DNA of 26,087 bases, from the IMG/VR virus record IMGVR_UViG_3300031746_003173, positions 1 to 26,087 of that record; one strand, 5' to 3'. This document shows, piece after piece, positions 10,261-18,781 of the stretch. Below the pieces are notes generated by a model, which saw only the letters and a program-made list of their open reading frames with translations, ran no database searches and was not told the DNA's origin. The position numbers were made by a program, and so were the translations under genes. Source of the stretch: a virus. Every line of letters starts with the position of its first letter. Position 1 is the first letter of the stretch.

Positions 10261-11093
10261 TTGCCTCCTCTCATTACAATATTGAGAGCATCATATACAG
10301 TATATTTTGATTTAAAACCTAGCTTTTTAATTTTGTCAACATTTAAATACATGTTTTTAGCTTGTACACTCCCTTGTTCAATTGGTACATCTACATATTT
10401 TATTCTACTGGTTGACATTAAATAATCTAGGCAATATATAATTAAGGCTACATATATAGATTTCACGCCTGTTCCTATATTATAGATTTCATTGAAATTG
10501 CCTTTCGTTGAGCATAAATTTATACCAGAACAAGCGTCGTCTACATATATATATTCTCTTAAAAAATCACCATTATTATAAAGAGTTATATCTCTATTTT
10601 CTTTTAATTCATTTATTAAATATTGAATAGAATTTTTTGTTTTTGTTACTTTATCATTTTCTCCAATCACGTTGCATAGTCTAAAAATGCGATATTTAAC
10701 ATTATATAATTCACAAAAAGCAACTAGAAGTTGTTCCGCTGTTCTTTTAGTAATAGAATAAAAACCAGTAGGATTGCATATAGCTGTTTCTTCTGCGGGT
10801 AAGTCTGTAGCACCATATACAGACCAAGTGGAAATCTGGTTAAAAACAAAATCAGTACCAAATTTTTCCTTAGCTTTATCTAATATTTCCAACATAACAA
10901 CAATATTAGACATTACATCTACACAAATATCATCCCGAAAAGCATAATTATCAGTTGTACTAATAAAATTAATAATATTATTAGTTGCTGGTACTCTTTG
11001 ATTCCTGCGCATTTTTATAGTATTGTCTGGATATAATTCACAAAATCTAGAACCTATAAAACCACTTGCACCAGCTATTGAAAATTTTTCCAT
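10257..11093 (-). CDS. NAD-dependent sugar epimerase/dehydratase, extended SDR (278 aa)
   Basis: Extended SDR fold: GASGFIGS (8-15) binds NAD(P), STWSVYG (88-94) gives the catalytic Ser region, and YSITK (112-116) is the YxxxK pair. The C-terminal part has REYIYVDDAC and IYNIGTG, typical of NDP-sugar epimerases and dehydratases. It is a little shorter than GalE/RfbB (about 310-350). The likely substrate is a nucleotide sugar; which one cannot be told. Ends in an ATGA overlap with the GT25 gene. Upstream ribosome site AAGGAAA. Supplies a donor for the cluster together with the DegT-type and RmlD-like proteins. Confidence 0.9.
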   Translation of the reverse strand: MEKFSIAGASGFIGSRFCELYPDNTIKMRRNQRVPATNNIINFISTTDNYAFRDDICVDVMSNIVVMLEILDKAKEKFGTDFVFNQISTWSVYGATDLPAEETAICNPTGFYSITKRTAEQLLVAFCELYNVKYRIFRLCNVIGENDKVTKTKNSIQYLINELKENRDITLYNNGDFLREYIYVDDACSGINLCSTKGNFNEIYNIGTGVKSIYVALIIYCLDYLMSTSRIKYVDVPIEQGSVQAKNMYLNVDKIKKLGFKSKYTVYDALNIVMRGGK

Positions 11094-11094
11094 T

Positions 11095-11961
11095 TTATTT
11101 CCTTAAGTAATCTTTATAAATATCATTTCTATGTTCAATAACATATTGGGGCAGACTTAATATAGACGCTTCTACAAAATTAGTTGGTCTACCAAACAGG
11201 TCACGCCCACTCGTTAAAGCATCGTTCATACTATTTTCAATGTTGCTTTTAACCTCAGTAGTATTAAAATACCATTCGCTGAATGTTTCAATCTTGTGTT
11301 TGATTGCATCTTTCCCGCCTTGATATGAAAAATGCCAACCGCCATGATGTAGTGTTGGTCCACGCCTTCTCATTTTGAGTTCACAAAAAGATACCTTTTT
11401 GAAGTTCTCAAAAGAGAGTAATGTAGGACCTAATTCTTCATGGTCTTTTTCAACATTCATATAATAATAAAACTGGCGTAAATTAAAATTATAAATATCG
11501 TTATGGTCATAACTATCTAAAACAAATTTTACCGCTTCGGGGTCAGCAATTTCATCTAAATCTGATAATAAAAGCATATCGTCTGCTTCACAATTTTGCA
11601 AAGCTATATATACACTTTCTTTTTCAAAAGTATCTCTACCGTATGGTGCATGCTCATGCCCCCACCAATCACCAGCTAAAACTCTTTGAAGAATAAATTT
11701 TTCTGTATCATTCCTACCCATTTCAGGGGTTAGATTAACATAATCACTCGGCAAGTCAGTATTCATTTGATAAATAAGTTTTCCCCAAAATTTTTCAAAT
11801 CTTCCCCAATTATCTTTTAAATAAAAGGGTTTTGGTGTACCATCCCAATAGCAATCAGATTCTGTTACTATAAAATAATCTACTACAGGGTCTAGAGTAT
11901 TTAATCTTAAATCTAATATATCAAGTTCATTACAAAACTGTGTTGCGCTATAAACTTTCAT
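11095..11961 (-). CDS. GT17-like glycosyltransferase (288 aa)
   Basis: Resembles the beta-1,4-N-acetylglucosaminyltransferase family GT17. FCNELDILDLRLNTLDPVVD (9-28) is the characteristic N-terminal segment, SDLDEI (133-138) the metal-binding core, and GGWHFSYQGG (207-216) the late conserved motif. The first member of the family (MGAT3) adds bisecting GlcNAc in animals; many bacterial and viral members exist with unknown acceptors. GAGGAG lies 8 nt before the ATG, and the start touches the stop of the radical SAM gene (ATAATG). Soluble, cytoplasmic. Confidence 0.87.
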   Translation of the reverse strand: MKVYSATQFCNELDILDLRLNTLDPVVDYFIVTESDCYWDGTPKPFYLKDNWGRFEKFWGKLIYQMNTDLPSDYVNLTPEMGRNDTEKFILQRVLAGDWWGHEHAPYGRDTFEKESVYIALQNCEADDMLLLSDLDEIADPEAVKFVLDSYDHNDIYNFNLRQFYYYMNVEKDHEELGPTLLSFENFKKVSFCELKMRRRGPTLHHGGWHFSYQGGKDAIKHKIETFSEWYFNTTEVKSNIENSMNDALTSGRDLFGRPTNFVEASILSLPQYVIEHRNDIYKDYLRK

Positions 11962-12980
11962 TATACAAACTCCTCATGTAATATGGTTTTGTCTTTGGTC
12001 TCATTAAACAAGTCTAAACCAAAGTATTTAAAATCTTCCAACATTTTTATATTATTATGAAAAACACAACCTTCACAATCTTCATACGGAGTAAAATGCA
12101 TTTCTATATTTTTATCTAAAAACTCTAATATATCTTCTGCTCTACAGATTCTATATTTATCATGAAAAAATCTGTTCTGGTCGTTTAATACAATACTGTC
12201 ACATGGATATACTGTACCACCATCTACTTCACTTAAATAAGGTCTGAAATATGACTGATGGCAGGTCGCAATCTTTTGTGCGTGATGGTTTTTATATTGA
12301 TGGAAAAAGCCATAAAGAGACAAACCATATTTATCAAACACAACAGATATTCTCTCATGCTCTTTTTCAAGTGCTTGTGTAGGTAAAAGGCAATCTGGTA
12401 AAACTCTTATATATTTAGCACCTAATTTTTCTTTTAGCATAGCCAAATCTTCTATCTTATCTTCTAATTCTCCTGCGCCATCTATAAAGGACATTCCGAT
12501 AGTTGTTTTTTCCTTATTGATTTTATTTAAAGGTAATGAAATCTTTTCTTTCCAACCTTCAAAGAAATTAACACTTACTCTAACCCAAGTAAAGGCATCC
12601 CAATCTTCTACTGCTTTTGAATTTGTACCATTAGTAATCAAAGCTAAAGATAAACACTGGTCATATTTTAACCAATGCACTAACTCATTAAATTGTTTGT
12701 AAAAAGTAGGTTCCCCTCCTCCTGTTATAATAACAGCTTCTAAACCTCTTGTTGATAGTTTTTCTATATAATCTTTAATCACATCTAGCTTGATATGATT
12801 TGGTTTTCTAAGTTTAACAGAACAATATTCACAAGATAAGTTACATTTACTTGTTGGAGATATATGAGTAGATATAACTGTGCTAGGATTACCTGTTTTA
12901 TAATTATTCATCTGGTAAGGATGCTTCCAAAATTTAATACCTGTCGAAGTATAATTATCTGCTATTTCTTTATTTTCCAT
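11961..12980 (-). CDS. Radical SAM enzyme with SPASM-like C-terminus (339 aa)
   Basis: The CNLSCEYC motif (46-53) supplies the three cysteines of the SAM-binding 4Fe-4S cluster and TGGGEP (86-91) the SAM contact. Further cysteines at 240, 260, 279, 302 and 305 (CDSIV, EDCEGC) look like ligands of an auxiliary cluster, as in SPASM/twitch enzymes. Such enzymes modify peptides, cofactors or sugars by radical chemistry. Here it lies between GT17-like and GT11-like genes, so a radical modification of a sugar or of a glycosylated protein is the most likely job (inference). It is related to the second radical SAM protein at 16487-17422. Start overlaps the upstream gene by 11 nt. Confidence 0.9.
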   Translation of the reverse strand: MENKEIADNYTSTGIKFWKHPYQMNNYKTGNPSTVISTHISPTSKCNLSCEYCSVKLRKPNHIKLDVIKDYIEKLSTRGLEAVIITGGGEPTFYKQFNELVHWLKYDQCLSLALITNGTNSKAVEDWDAFTWVRVSVNFFEGWKEKISLPLNKINKEKTTIGMSFIDGAGELEDKIEDLAMLKEKLGAKYIRVLPDCLLPTQALEKEHERISVVFDKYGLSLYGFFHQYKNHHAQKIATCHQSYFRPYLSEVDGGTVYPCDSIVLNDQNRFFHDKYRICRAEDILEFLDKNIEMHFTPYEDCEGCVFHNNIKMLEDFKYFGLDLFNETKDKTILHEEFV

Positions 12981-13842
12981 AAAGTGTACCGTCCTTATCT
13001 AAATAATTCCAGCCAAAAGTCCACATATCAGTATTTGCCCATTGACCAGTTGAAATATTATGCCTTGCCCAATAACGAGGGGCAATAACATATGGGTTAT
13101 TTTCGTTTAACCATGTTGGAAATATAGAAAACGAAGAATTAGAAAGAATTATGTTTTTAGCATTATTAATAGCATAATAATCACAACCAATAGACATGTG
13201 CATTACAAGTGTTGGTTCATCAAATAATGTACTTGCGTATACAGGGTCATCTGATACACATAAAAATCTCATGTTTGGATTTCTCTTTTTCATTATAGCA
13301 ATAGCTTTATCATAATAATCTTTTGTTAACAATAAACTAGGTATACCCCTATATTCTCCACCACGCACATTAATAACAGTAAGATTTTCATCTAAAAACA
13401 TATCGTGGTCTGATAATTGTTTTCTATATATTTCTGCATAATCGTCTCTAATATGAAACCATTCTTTGATGTTTTCTCTGTAACCTTGTACATATCTTGC
13501 ATCTTGGCAACAATCTATATATAGTTTTGTATTATCTTCTATATCAAAAATCTCAGGTTGAAAATAATGAAATGAAGTTTGCTCTCCATTCGGAAAAGTT
13601 ATCATTTGATGTTTTTCTTTCCAAATATATTTTATCCAATCTGGTACATCATTATATTTATGATTATGCTCTTTTCCATAATCTATTTCCATAAAACCCA
13701 TTTGGGCTTGTCCACCATAATAATCATATTCTGTAATAGGATTAAAACCCCATTCATACCCATTATGCTCTGCTACTGCTCTTGTAACAGCATATATCCA
13801 CATATGGTTGCCTAGATTTCCAGTAAAATTACTAATTATCAT
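12970..13842 (-). CDS. GT11-like fucosyltransferase family protein (290 aa)
   Basis: GNLGNHMWIYAVTRA (8-22) corresponds to the GGLGNQMFQYA opening of GT11, VINVRGGEYR (156-165) to the donor-binding VHVRRGDY block, and ILSNSSFSIFPTWL (232-245) to the late SNSSFSWWAAWL block. GT11 enzymes are alpha-1,2-fucosyltransferases using GDP-fucose; some phage and viral homologues may use other donors. The RGG in place of RRG is a deviation at a key donor-binding Arg. AAGGAGGATGA sits before the ATG, overlapping the stop of the methyltransferase gene. Cytoplasmic. Confidence 0.87.
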   Translation of the reverse strand: MIISNFTGNLGNHMWIYAVTRAVAEHNGYEWGFNPITEYDYYGGQAQMGFMEIDYGKEHNHKYNDVPDWIKYIWKEKHQMITFPNGEQTSFHYFQPEIFDIEDNTKLYIDCCQDARYVQGYRENIKEWFHIRDDYAEIYRKQLSDHDMFLDENLTVINVRGGEYRGIPSLLLTKDYYDKAIAIMKKRNPNMRFLCVSDDPVYASTLFDEPTLVMHMSIGCDYYAINNAKNIILSNSSFSIFPTWLNENNPYVIAPRYWARHNISTGQWANTDMWTFGWNYLDKDGTLYGK

Positions 13843-14467
13843 TCATCCTCCTTAGCGCAAACACTTGATTACCATTTTTTATATGTGCCCAATTATCTTT
13901 TAAACCCGGCACATGTGCGCATGATTTCCATATTTTCCAGTTACTTTCCAAAAATTTATTAATCCACCATAGTTCATCTTCGGCTATAACATGAGAAATA
14001 TCCGTATCATATTCTCTAATCCTATAAACTCCATTATCCCCAATTGGTACAACACACATTATAACAGGAGAAACTTTATAAATTTGATTTAATACTTCTG
14101 TAAGTTGCTTAGGCTGTAAATGCTCAAATACATCTTTTGATACAACATGAGTATATCTTCTATGCTCCCAACTAGCGGGGTCTGTACAATCCCAACAGCC
14201 TCTAGGTGCAAAAGAAAGTGCATACTCGCTAATATCACAACCATCACTAGGTATCTCTAATTCTCTAAGTGCTCTCACTAAAAAGCCTTTTGCACAACCG
14301 AAATCCAAAACACGGCAAGATTCATCTAAACCCAAATAATCAATAAACGCAAATGCTTCTCTATATGTGCGCCTAGGCATCCAATGATAATTAATTAACC
14401 AGCTTTTACCGGAGCCTATACCGTTCTCAAAATAATCCTTATCATAAAAAGAACCATCTATTTTCAA
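13832..14467 (-). CDS. Class I methyltransferase (211 aa), paralogue of 15208-16506 C-part
   Basis: The start codon is TTG (14467-14465), chosen because AGGAGG lies 6 nt upstream and the frame aligns with its paralogue. FYDKDYFENG (7-16) and YHWMPRRTYREAFAFIDYL (27-45) precede the SAM motif VLDFGCAKGFL (53-63) and GCDIS (76-80). HVPGLKDNW (about 187-195) is shared word for word with the paralogue. Probably methylates a sugar. The two copies flank the glycosyltransferase gene 14468-15211, pointing to duplication of a methyltransferase around it. Confidence 0.87.
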   Translation of the reverse strand: MKIDGSFYDKDYFENGIGSGKSWLINYHWMPRRTYREAFAFIDYLGLDESCRVLDFGCAKGFLVRALRELEIPSDGCDISEYALSFAPRGCWDCTDPASWEHRRYTHVVSKDVFEHLQPKQLTEVLNQIYKVSPVIMCVVPIGDNGVYRIREYDTDISHVIAEDELWWINKFLESNWKIWKSCAHVPGLKDNWAHIKNGNQVFALRRMNDN

Positions 14468-15211
14468 TTAATCCTCCTTAAGACCATAAACAATACTCAT
14501 CCAATCCACAAAAGGGGATAGTTCTAAACCAACATGGGATGCTTTTCCGGGAATGGGGCATACTAAAACTTTCTTTCCTGTAGTAAGCAATTCCCTAAAC
14601 ATCATAAACTCATATACTTTTTGTGGTGTACAATATTTAAGAATAATTGGTAAATCTTCTTGTAAAGTTTTTACTCTACAAGCAAAAGTAGATGTTGTAG
14701 AGTTAGGTCTTTTAAAATGAGAAGTATCTCCTAATACTACCTTGGTATCTTCTCCACCATCTTTAATTAAAGGATTATTACCACCTTTGTCTGAATCTAT
14801 ATATTTGTCTAGTGAATCATAAAGAGTTACATAATCCCCAATCTTTAAGCCTTCATATATATATTGTTTAGCATCAGGGGTATGAATATAATCATCTTCT
14901 ACGAAATAAATAATATTATCTGGTTTCAAAGACATTATTGCAGAATTTACAACATATAACCATATCCCAACATAACCAATTGAACTTAACCTAATATCTT
15001 TTACTCCCTTTGATTTTATAAATTCAATTATTTCAGGATTTGCATTATCCGCAAAAACAACCATATTATCAAACCCGAATATGTCAATAAAATTGTTGAA
15101 TAAACCTCTACGAGTAACTTTAGTTAAAAACGTACCACTTAAATCAGCACCACTACCAAACCTAGAAAATTCATTTGAAATTTTATAATAAGTGTGTATT
15201 ATTTCATTCAT
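14468..15211 (-). CDS. Putative GT-A glycosyltransferase (247 aa)
   Basis: A GT-A-like fold is suggested by VVFADNAN (51-58), FIKSKGVKDIRLSSIG (64-79) and especially YFVEDDYIH (102-110), an EDD metal motif after a hydrophobic strand, followed by GDYVTLYDSLD. No closer family name can be given. It starts with an ATG overlapping the stop of the GIY-YIG/methyltransferase fusion (ATGA) and ends next to the TTG start of the second methyltransferase, so the three are coupled. Soluble, cytoplasmic. Confidence 0.75.
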   Translation of the reverse strand: MNEIIHTYYKISNEFSRFGSGADLSGTFLTKVTRRGLFNNFIDIFGFDNMVVFADNANPEIIEFIKSKGVKDIRLSSIGYVGIWLYVVNSAIMSLKPDNIIYFVEDDYIHTPDAKQYIYEGLKIGDYVTLYDSLDKYIDSDKGGNNPLIKDGGEDTKVVLGDTSHFKRPNSTTSTFACRVKTLQEDLPIILKYCTPQKVYEFMMFRELLTTGKKVLVCPIPGKASHVGLELSPFVDWMSIVYGLKED

Positions 15212-16506
15212 ACATGCCTCTCTAAAACAAATACATGATTTCCATTTGGTACATAAGTCCAGTTATCTTTTAAACCGGGCACATGGGGACAATCCTTTAC
15301 AAGTTCCCAACCTTCTCTTTTAAATGCACCAGCCCACCATATCTCATTTTCAGCTATAAGGTGAGATACCTCTGTATGATATTCTGGAATTCTATATATC
15401 CCTTTGTCTCCCATTGGAATTACACACGCCATTCTATCTGCTACTTTAGCAAAACTTTTAAGCATTTTTGGTAATTGGTTGTGGGTTAAATGTTCCAGCA
15501 TATCTTTAATTAATATACAAGTATAACCATAATTAGCATGCTCATCCCACGAAAGCGGGTCTGTAGAATTCCAGCAACCTTCTGGTGCAAATGATAACGC
15601 ATAATTGCTAATATCACAACCATCAGCTTTTATTTCTAAAATTCTCAATGCTTTTATCAGATATCCCTTGGCTGTGCCAACTTCTAGAACATAATCATCA
15701 TGGTCTAAGCTTAGATAATCAATAAAAGCAAAAGCTTCTTTAAAACTTCTTTGGGGCATCCAGTGATAATTTTCTAGCCAACCTTTACCAGAACTCTTTC
15801 CATTCTCAAAATAATCAGCATCGTAAAAATCTCCTGTATATTCTTTTTCATTATTGTTATACATCACTTTCTTGTTTTTTCCTTTCCATCTGTTAGAGGG
15901 TTTACCTTTTTTGGCTTTAGATAAGTTTTTTCTATGCTCTTCTGTAAAAATTTTATTTTTTCCAGATTCCGACATTTTTTTTCTAGTTTCTTCTGAATAA
16001 TTTTTTCCTTTATTCCAAGGAATTGACCCTTTTTTATTTTTAGACATTTCTTTTTTACTTTTTTCAGAATGTTTTTTACCAAACATGGGATTTAAAGAAC
16101 CGAATCTATGCACCCCCAACATTGGATTTAAAAACCCATTGTTATAACGTTGGCACTGAGTAAAGGACAACTTCTCTTTGCTTTCTTTTGAAAGCGGAAC
16201 TCCTTTTCGAGTATTAACACACTCAATTAATATATTATAAGATGGTTTTAAGTTATCAACAAAAAATTGTTCATATCTAGTTAATTCAAAATATTCACAA
16301 TAAATAAGAACTTTAAAAATAAAATTATTTTCACCGTATTTATTATAAGCATTTTGTAAATGTGAGTTATGATGCCTGTTTCCTCTTAATTCCCAAAAAT
16401 GATTATATTTTCTTGTCTTTAATTTTGTACTCTGCCCTATATAAAAATCATTAGTTTTTCGATTTATTATTTGATAAATTCCAGAACTATACGAAGTCAA
16501 CATCAT
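15208..16506 (-). CDS. In-frame fusion: GIY-YIG/NUMOD3 endonuclease + methyltransferase (432 aa)
   Basis: Residues 1-213 are a full GIY-YIG homing nuclease: GIY 9-11, YIG 22-24, LQNAYNKYGENNF (50-62), ELTRYEQFF, then several NUMOD3 repeats (NPMFGKKHS, NKGKNYSEETRKKMSE). From Met215 the protein is a class I methyltransferase with FYDADYFENG (227-236), VLEVGTAKGYL (273-283) and GCDIS (296-300), a close paralogue of 13832-14467. No stop separates the halves. The inner ATG (15864-15862) has only a weak site (AAGAAAG), so the methyltransferase may be made as a fusion, from the inner start, or after cleavage. The fusion's own start has GGAAG and lies in the last codons of the radical SAM gene. Confidence 0.88.
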   Translation of the reverse strand: MMLTSYSSGIYQIINRKTNDFYIGQSTKLKTRKYNHFWELRGNRHHNSHLQNAYNKYGENNFIFKVLIYCEYFELTRYEQFFVDNLKPSYNILIECVNTRKGVPLSKESKEKLSFTQCQRYNNGFLNPMLGVHRFGSLNPMFGKKHSEKSKKEMSKNKKGSIPWNKGKNYSEETRKKMSESGKNKIFTEEHRKNLSKAKKGKPSNRWKGKNKKVMYNNNEKEYTGDFYDADYFENGKSSGKGWLENYHWMPQRSFKEAFAFIDYLSLDHDDYVLEVGTAKGYLIKALRILEIKADGCDISNYALSFAPEGCWNSTDPLSWDEHANYGYTCILIKDMLEHLTHNQLPKMLKSFAKVADRMACVIPMGDKGIYRIPEYHTEVSHLIAENEIWWAGAFKREGWELVKDCPHVPGLKDNWTYVPNGNHVFVLERHV

Positions 16507-17422
16507 CGACTTCCGTTAATAAATTATGTATATAATCATTTGTGTCTTTTCCGCAATTGCAGAAACTACAGCGATAACCCATATCATGAACCGGATTATC
16601 AATTAACCATTGTTCTAGTTCTGTTACTTTACAAACAGCAAAACTTTCTGGTATTAAACCAAAATGCTCAGGGGAAAGTTCAACAGATGGACATGGTAAG
16701 AAATTACCCTTCCAATCTATAGCTGCTCTAATCCAAAGCATATAACAACCTTGGGGTGCACCAATTTCTTTTCTAAAAAACAATAACGGTTTTCCAAGTC
16801 TTGTTACTTCATATTCCACTTTTTGTGCAAATAATTCCCCGCAGGGTCTCATTGGTGCAACTCTTATTATAGTATTTGTTTCTTTGGCAAACGCATATAA
16901 TTTTTCAAGTTCTTTTAAACTTTTATCATCATATACAATAAAAGACATACTCTTCTTCACATTATCTGGTATCCAATCCATTGCTGTTTTTCTTGCATAA
17001 TTTGCTGATTGTACACTTGGTCTAATCCATGTAAATTTCTCTAATGTTTTTTGGGGTATTGAACGCAAAGCTATTCCGTTAGTTACCAATGATAGTTTTA
17101 AACCTTTATCGTAGGCATAATAAACAGCTTCTTTAAAATAACTCCACAATAAAGGGTCTCCTCCACCAGATAATTCAAGTGCTTTTAAACCATATTTGGT
17201 TAAAACATCTACTGCAATAGAAAAATCTGTAAGAGATAACTCTTCATTATTTCTGGCTGTTTTTTTAAAACAGCAATATTCACAATCCAATTGGCAAAAA
17301 TTATTTGGAAATACTGAAACATGAAGCGGTCCAACTATTTCTCTTTTTTCTAGTTTTGCTAAATGGTCTTGATGATGCATAAGTTTTGAAATACCGGGAC
17401 GAAAGCTATTAGAATTATCCAT
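16487..17422 (-). CDS. Radical SAM enzyme (311 aa)
   Basis: CQLDCEYC (43-50) holds the three cysteines of the SAM cluster, and LSGGGDP (84-90) is the SAM-binding GGE/D motif. The C-terminal region has GCYMLW, CPSVE and CSFCNC, which can bind an auxiliary cluster. Overall layout and the HVSVFPNNFCQLDCEYC entry resemble the radical SAM protein at 11961-12980, so they are likely paralogues acting on related substrates. It sits between the tandem DUF3431-like genes and the nuclease/methyltransferase fusion, whose start overlaps its last 20 nt. Target unknown; modification of a glycan or carrier peptide is an inference from context. Confidence 0.9.
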   Translation of the reverse strand: MDNSNSFRPGISKLMHHQDHLAKLEKREIVGPLHVSVFPNNFCQLDCEYCCFKKTARNNEELSLTDFSIAVDVLTKYGLKALELSGGGDPLLWSYFKEAVYYAYDKGLKLSLVTNGIALRSIPQKTLEKFTWIRPSVQSANYARKTAMDWIPDNVKKSMSFIVYDDKSLKELEKLYAFAKETNTIIRVAPMRPCGELFAQKVEYEVTRLGKPLLFFRKEIGAPQGCYMLWIRAAIDWKGNFLPCPSVELSPEHFGLIPESFAVCKVTELEQWLIDNPVHDMGYRCSFCNCGKDTNDYIHNLLTEVDDVDFV

Positions 17423-17424
17423 CT

Positions 17425-18117
17425 TTATAAATTCCTTTGTTGTAATTGTAATTCACTATAAAACTCCCTTCTTACTTTATATGTACCTTTAAAAATATAA
17501 TATAACCCACGTTCTATTACAAAAGCCTCAGATGGGTCCTCTTTATCTAGACCGTTCATAAGACATACCCAAAAAAGATGGGGATATTGTAATATCTGTT
17601 TTTTCTCTACAATATATTGTGCGCCCGGTGCAAACTTGACTATTTCTAATTGTTTATAATCTTCAAAATAATAATGCATAAAAATATCAAACGACGCATA
17701 TACACATCTACGTTTATACTTCATATCATTCATATAGATATACCAACTATTATTTACTTCCCCAAAACTCCCATCAGTATATCTTGCTTCTCCGGGATTT
17801 ACTGGTGTATCTTTATAATATTCTATTGGTGTAAATTCTTCTCTATAAATTAATTTATCAAAAATATCTCTTCTACAATGGTCAAAGGGATTCCCTTCTA
17901 AAAAAGCAGTTAATTCTGATAAACTGTTATAAAAAGTACAAATAAAATATAATATATCATATATATTATAACCGTAGTTTGGAACTTTTATAATCCTAGC
18001 GTCTGCTGCTAATGTATCGCTTTTGTCAAATATAATATAATCATTCGTGTAATCTTTTATCCAAGATATATCATTGTTCCATGCGGAAACAACGAAAAAA
18101 GATTCTGGCTTATTCAT
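17425..18117 (-). CDS. DUF3431-like protein, copy 2 (230 aa)
   Basis: FFVVSAWNNDISWIKDYTND (7-26) and AFLEGNPFDHC (71-81) are the marks of DUF3431-type proteins (from memory: VVSRYNEDLxWL... and FLQGxPFDH). The C-terminal block QYIVEKKQILQYPHLFW is almost the same as in the neighbour 18110-18781. The opening SAWNND is degraded compared with SRFNES in the neighbour. DUF3431 proteins occur in sugar clusters and are thought to be GT-like, but no activity is established to my knowledge. It overlaps the neighbouring gene by 8 nt. Confidence 0.8.
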   Translation of the reverse strand: MNKPESFFVVSAWNNDISWIKDYTNDYIIFDKSDTLAADARIIKVPNYGYNIYDILYFICTFYNSLSELTAFLEGNPFDHCRRDIFDKLIYREEFTPIEYYKDTPVNPGEARYTDGSFGEVNNSWYIYMNDMKYKRRCVYASFDIFMHYYFEDYKQLEIVKFAPGAQYIVEKKQILQYPHLFWVCLMNGLDKEDPSEAFVIERGLYYIFKGTYKVRREFYSELQLQQRNL

Positions 18118-18781
18118 AAAATATATCCTTTAAGCTATATTCACCCATAAAAATATAATATAATGCACGTTCTATCAAATGTCCTTCTGTAGAATGATTT
18201 ATAACTAATTCATTCATTAAGCTTAACCAGAATTTTTTAGGATATTGTAATATCTGTTTCTTCTCAACAATATATTGACTACCCGGAGAAAATCTGAGCC
18301 ATTCTAAGCTAGTATAGTTTTTAAAATAAGTATTCATAAAATCATCAAAGGAGCCATATTTGCATATAGTGTTATTGGTTATATTATTAGCAGGAATAAT
18401 CCAATTATTATTTATTTCCATATAACCATAGGTATTTTCTTCCCTTTTCTCCCAACTATTATTAGGAGTTATACCTTGATACTCCAATGGTGTAAACACT
18501 TCTCTTTGAATTAGCACATCAAAAATTTCTTTTTTACAGTGGTCAAAAGGGTAGGCTTGTACAAAAGCAATTAATTCTGGCAAATTATCATATGCTATTG
18601 TGACAAAATGGAAAATGTCTCTTTGATTGCCTCCTATGTTTTCGGTATTAAAAATATGAGTATTAAAATCTTTAATAGGAATTCCTTTGTTATAAATTAA
18701 ATAATCTTTTGTATATTCCTTAATCCAATCAAATGATTCATTAAATCTGCTTACAATAAAAGATGCTTTTGTCTTAATCAT
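18110..18781 (-). CDS. DUF3431-like protein, copy 1 (223 aa)
   Basis: SFIVSRFNESFDWI (7-20), IYNKG (29-33), YDNLPELIAFVQAYPFDHC (64-82) and RFSPGSQYIVEKKQILQYP fit the DUF3431 pattern better than the tandem copy does. The two proteins are alike from end to end with highest identity near the C-terminus, so they arose by tandem duplication. The start overlaps the upstream methyltransferase stop (ATGA); ribosome site weak (AGGAA at long spacing), suggesting coupling. Function unknown, possibly sugar transfer. Confidence 0.82.
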   Translation of the reverse strand: MIKTKASFIVSRFNESFDWIKEYTKDYLIYNKGIPIKDFNTHIFNTENIGGNQRDIFHFVTIAYDNLPELIAFVQAYPFDHCKKEIFDVLIQREVFTPLEYQGITPNNSWEKREENTYGYMEINNNWIIPANNITNNTICKYGSFDDFMNTYFKNYTSLEWLRFSPGSQYIVEKKQILQYPKKFWLSLMNELVINHSTEGHLIERALYYIFMGEYSLKDIFYE

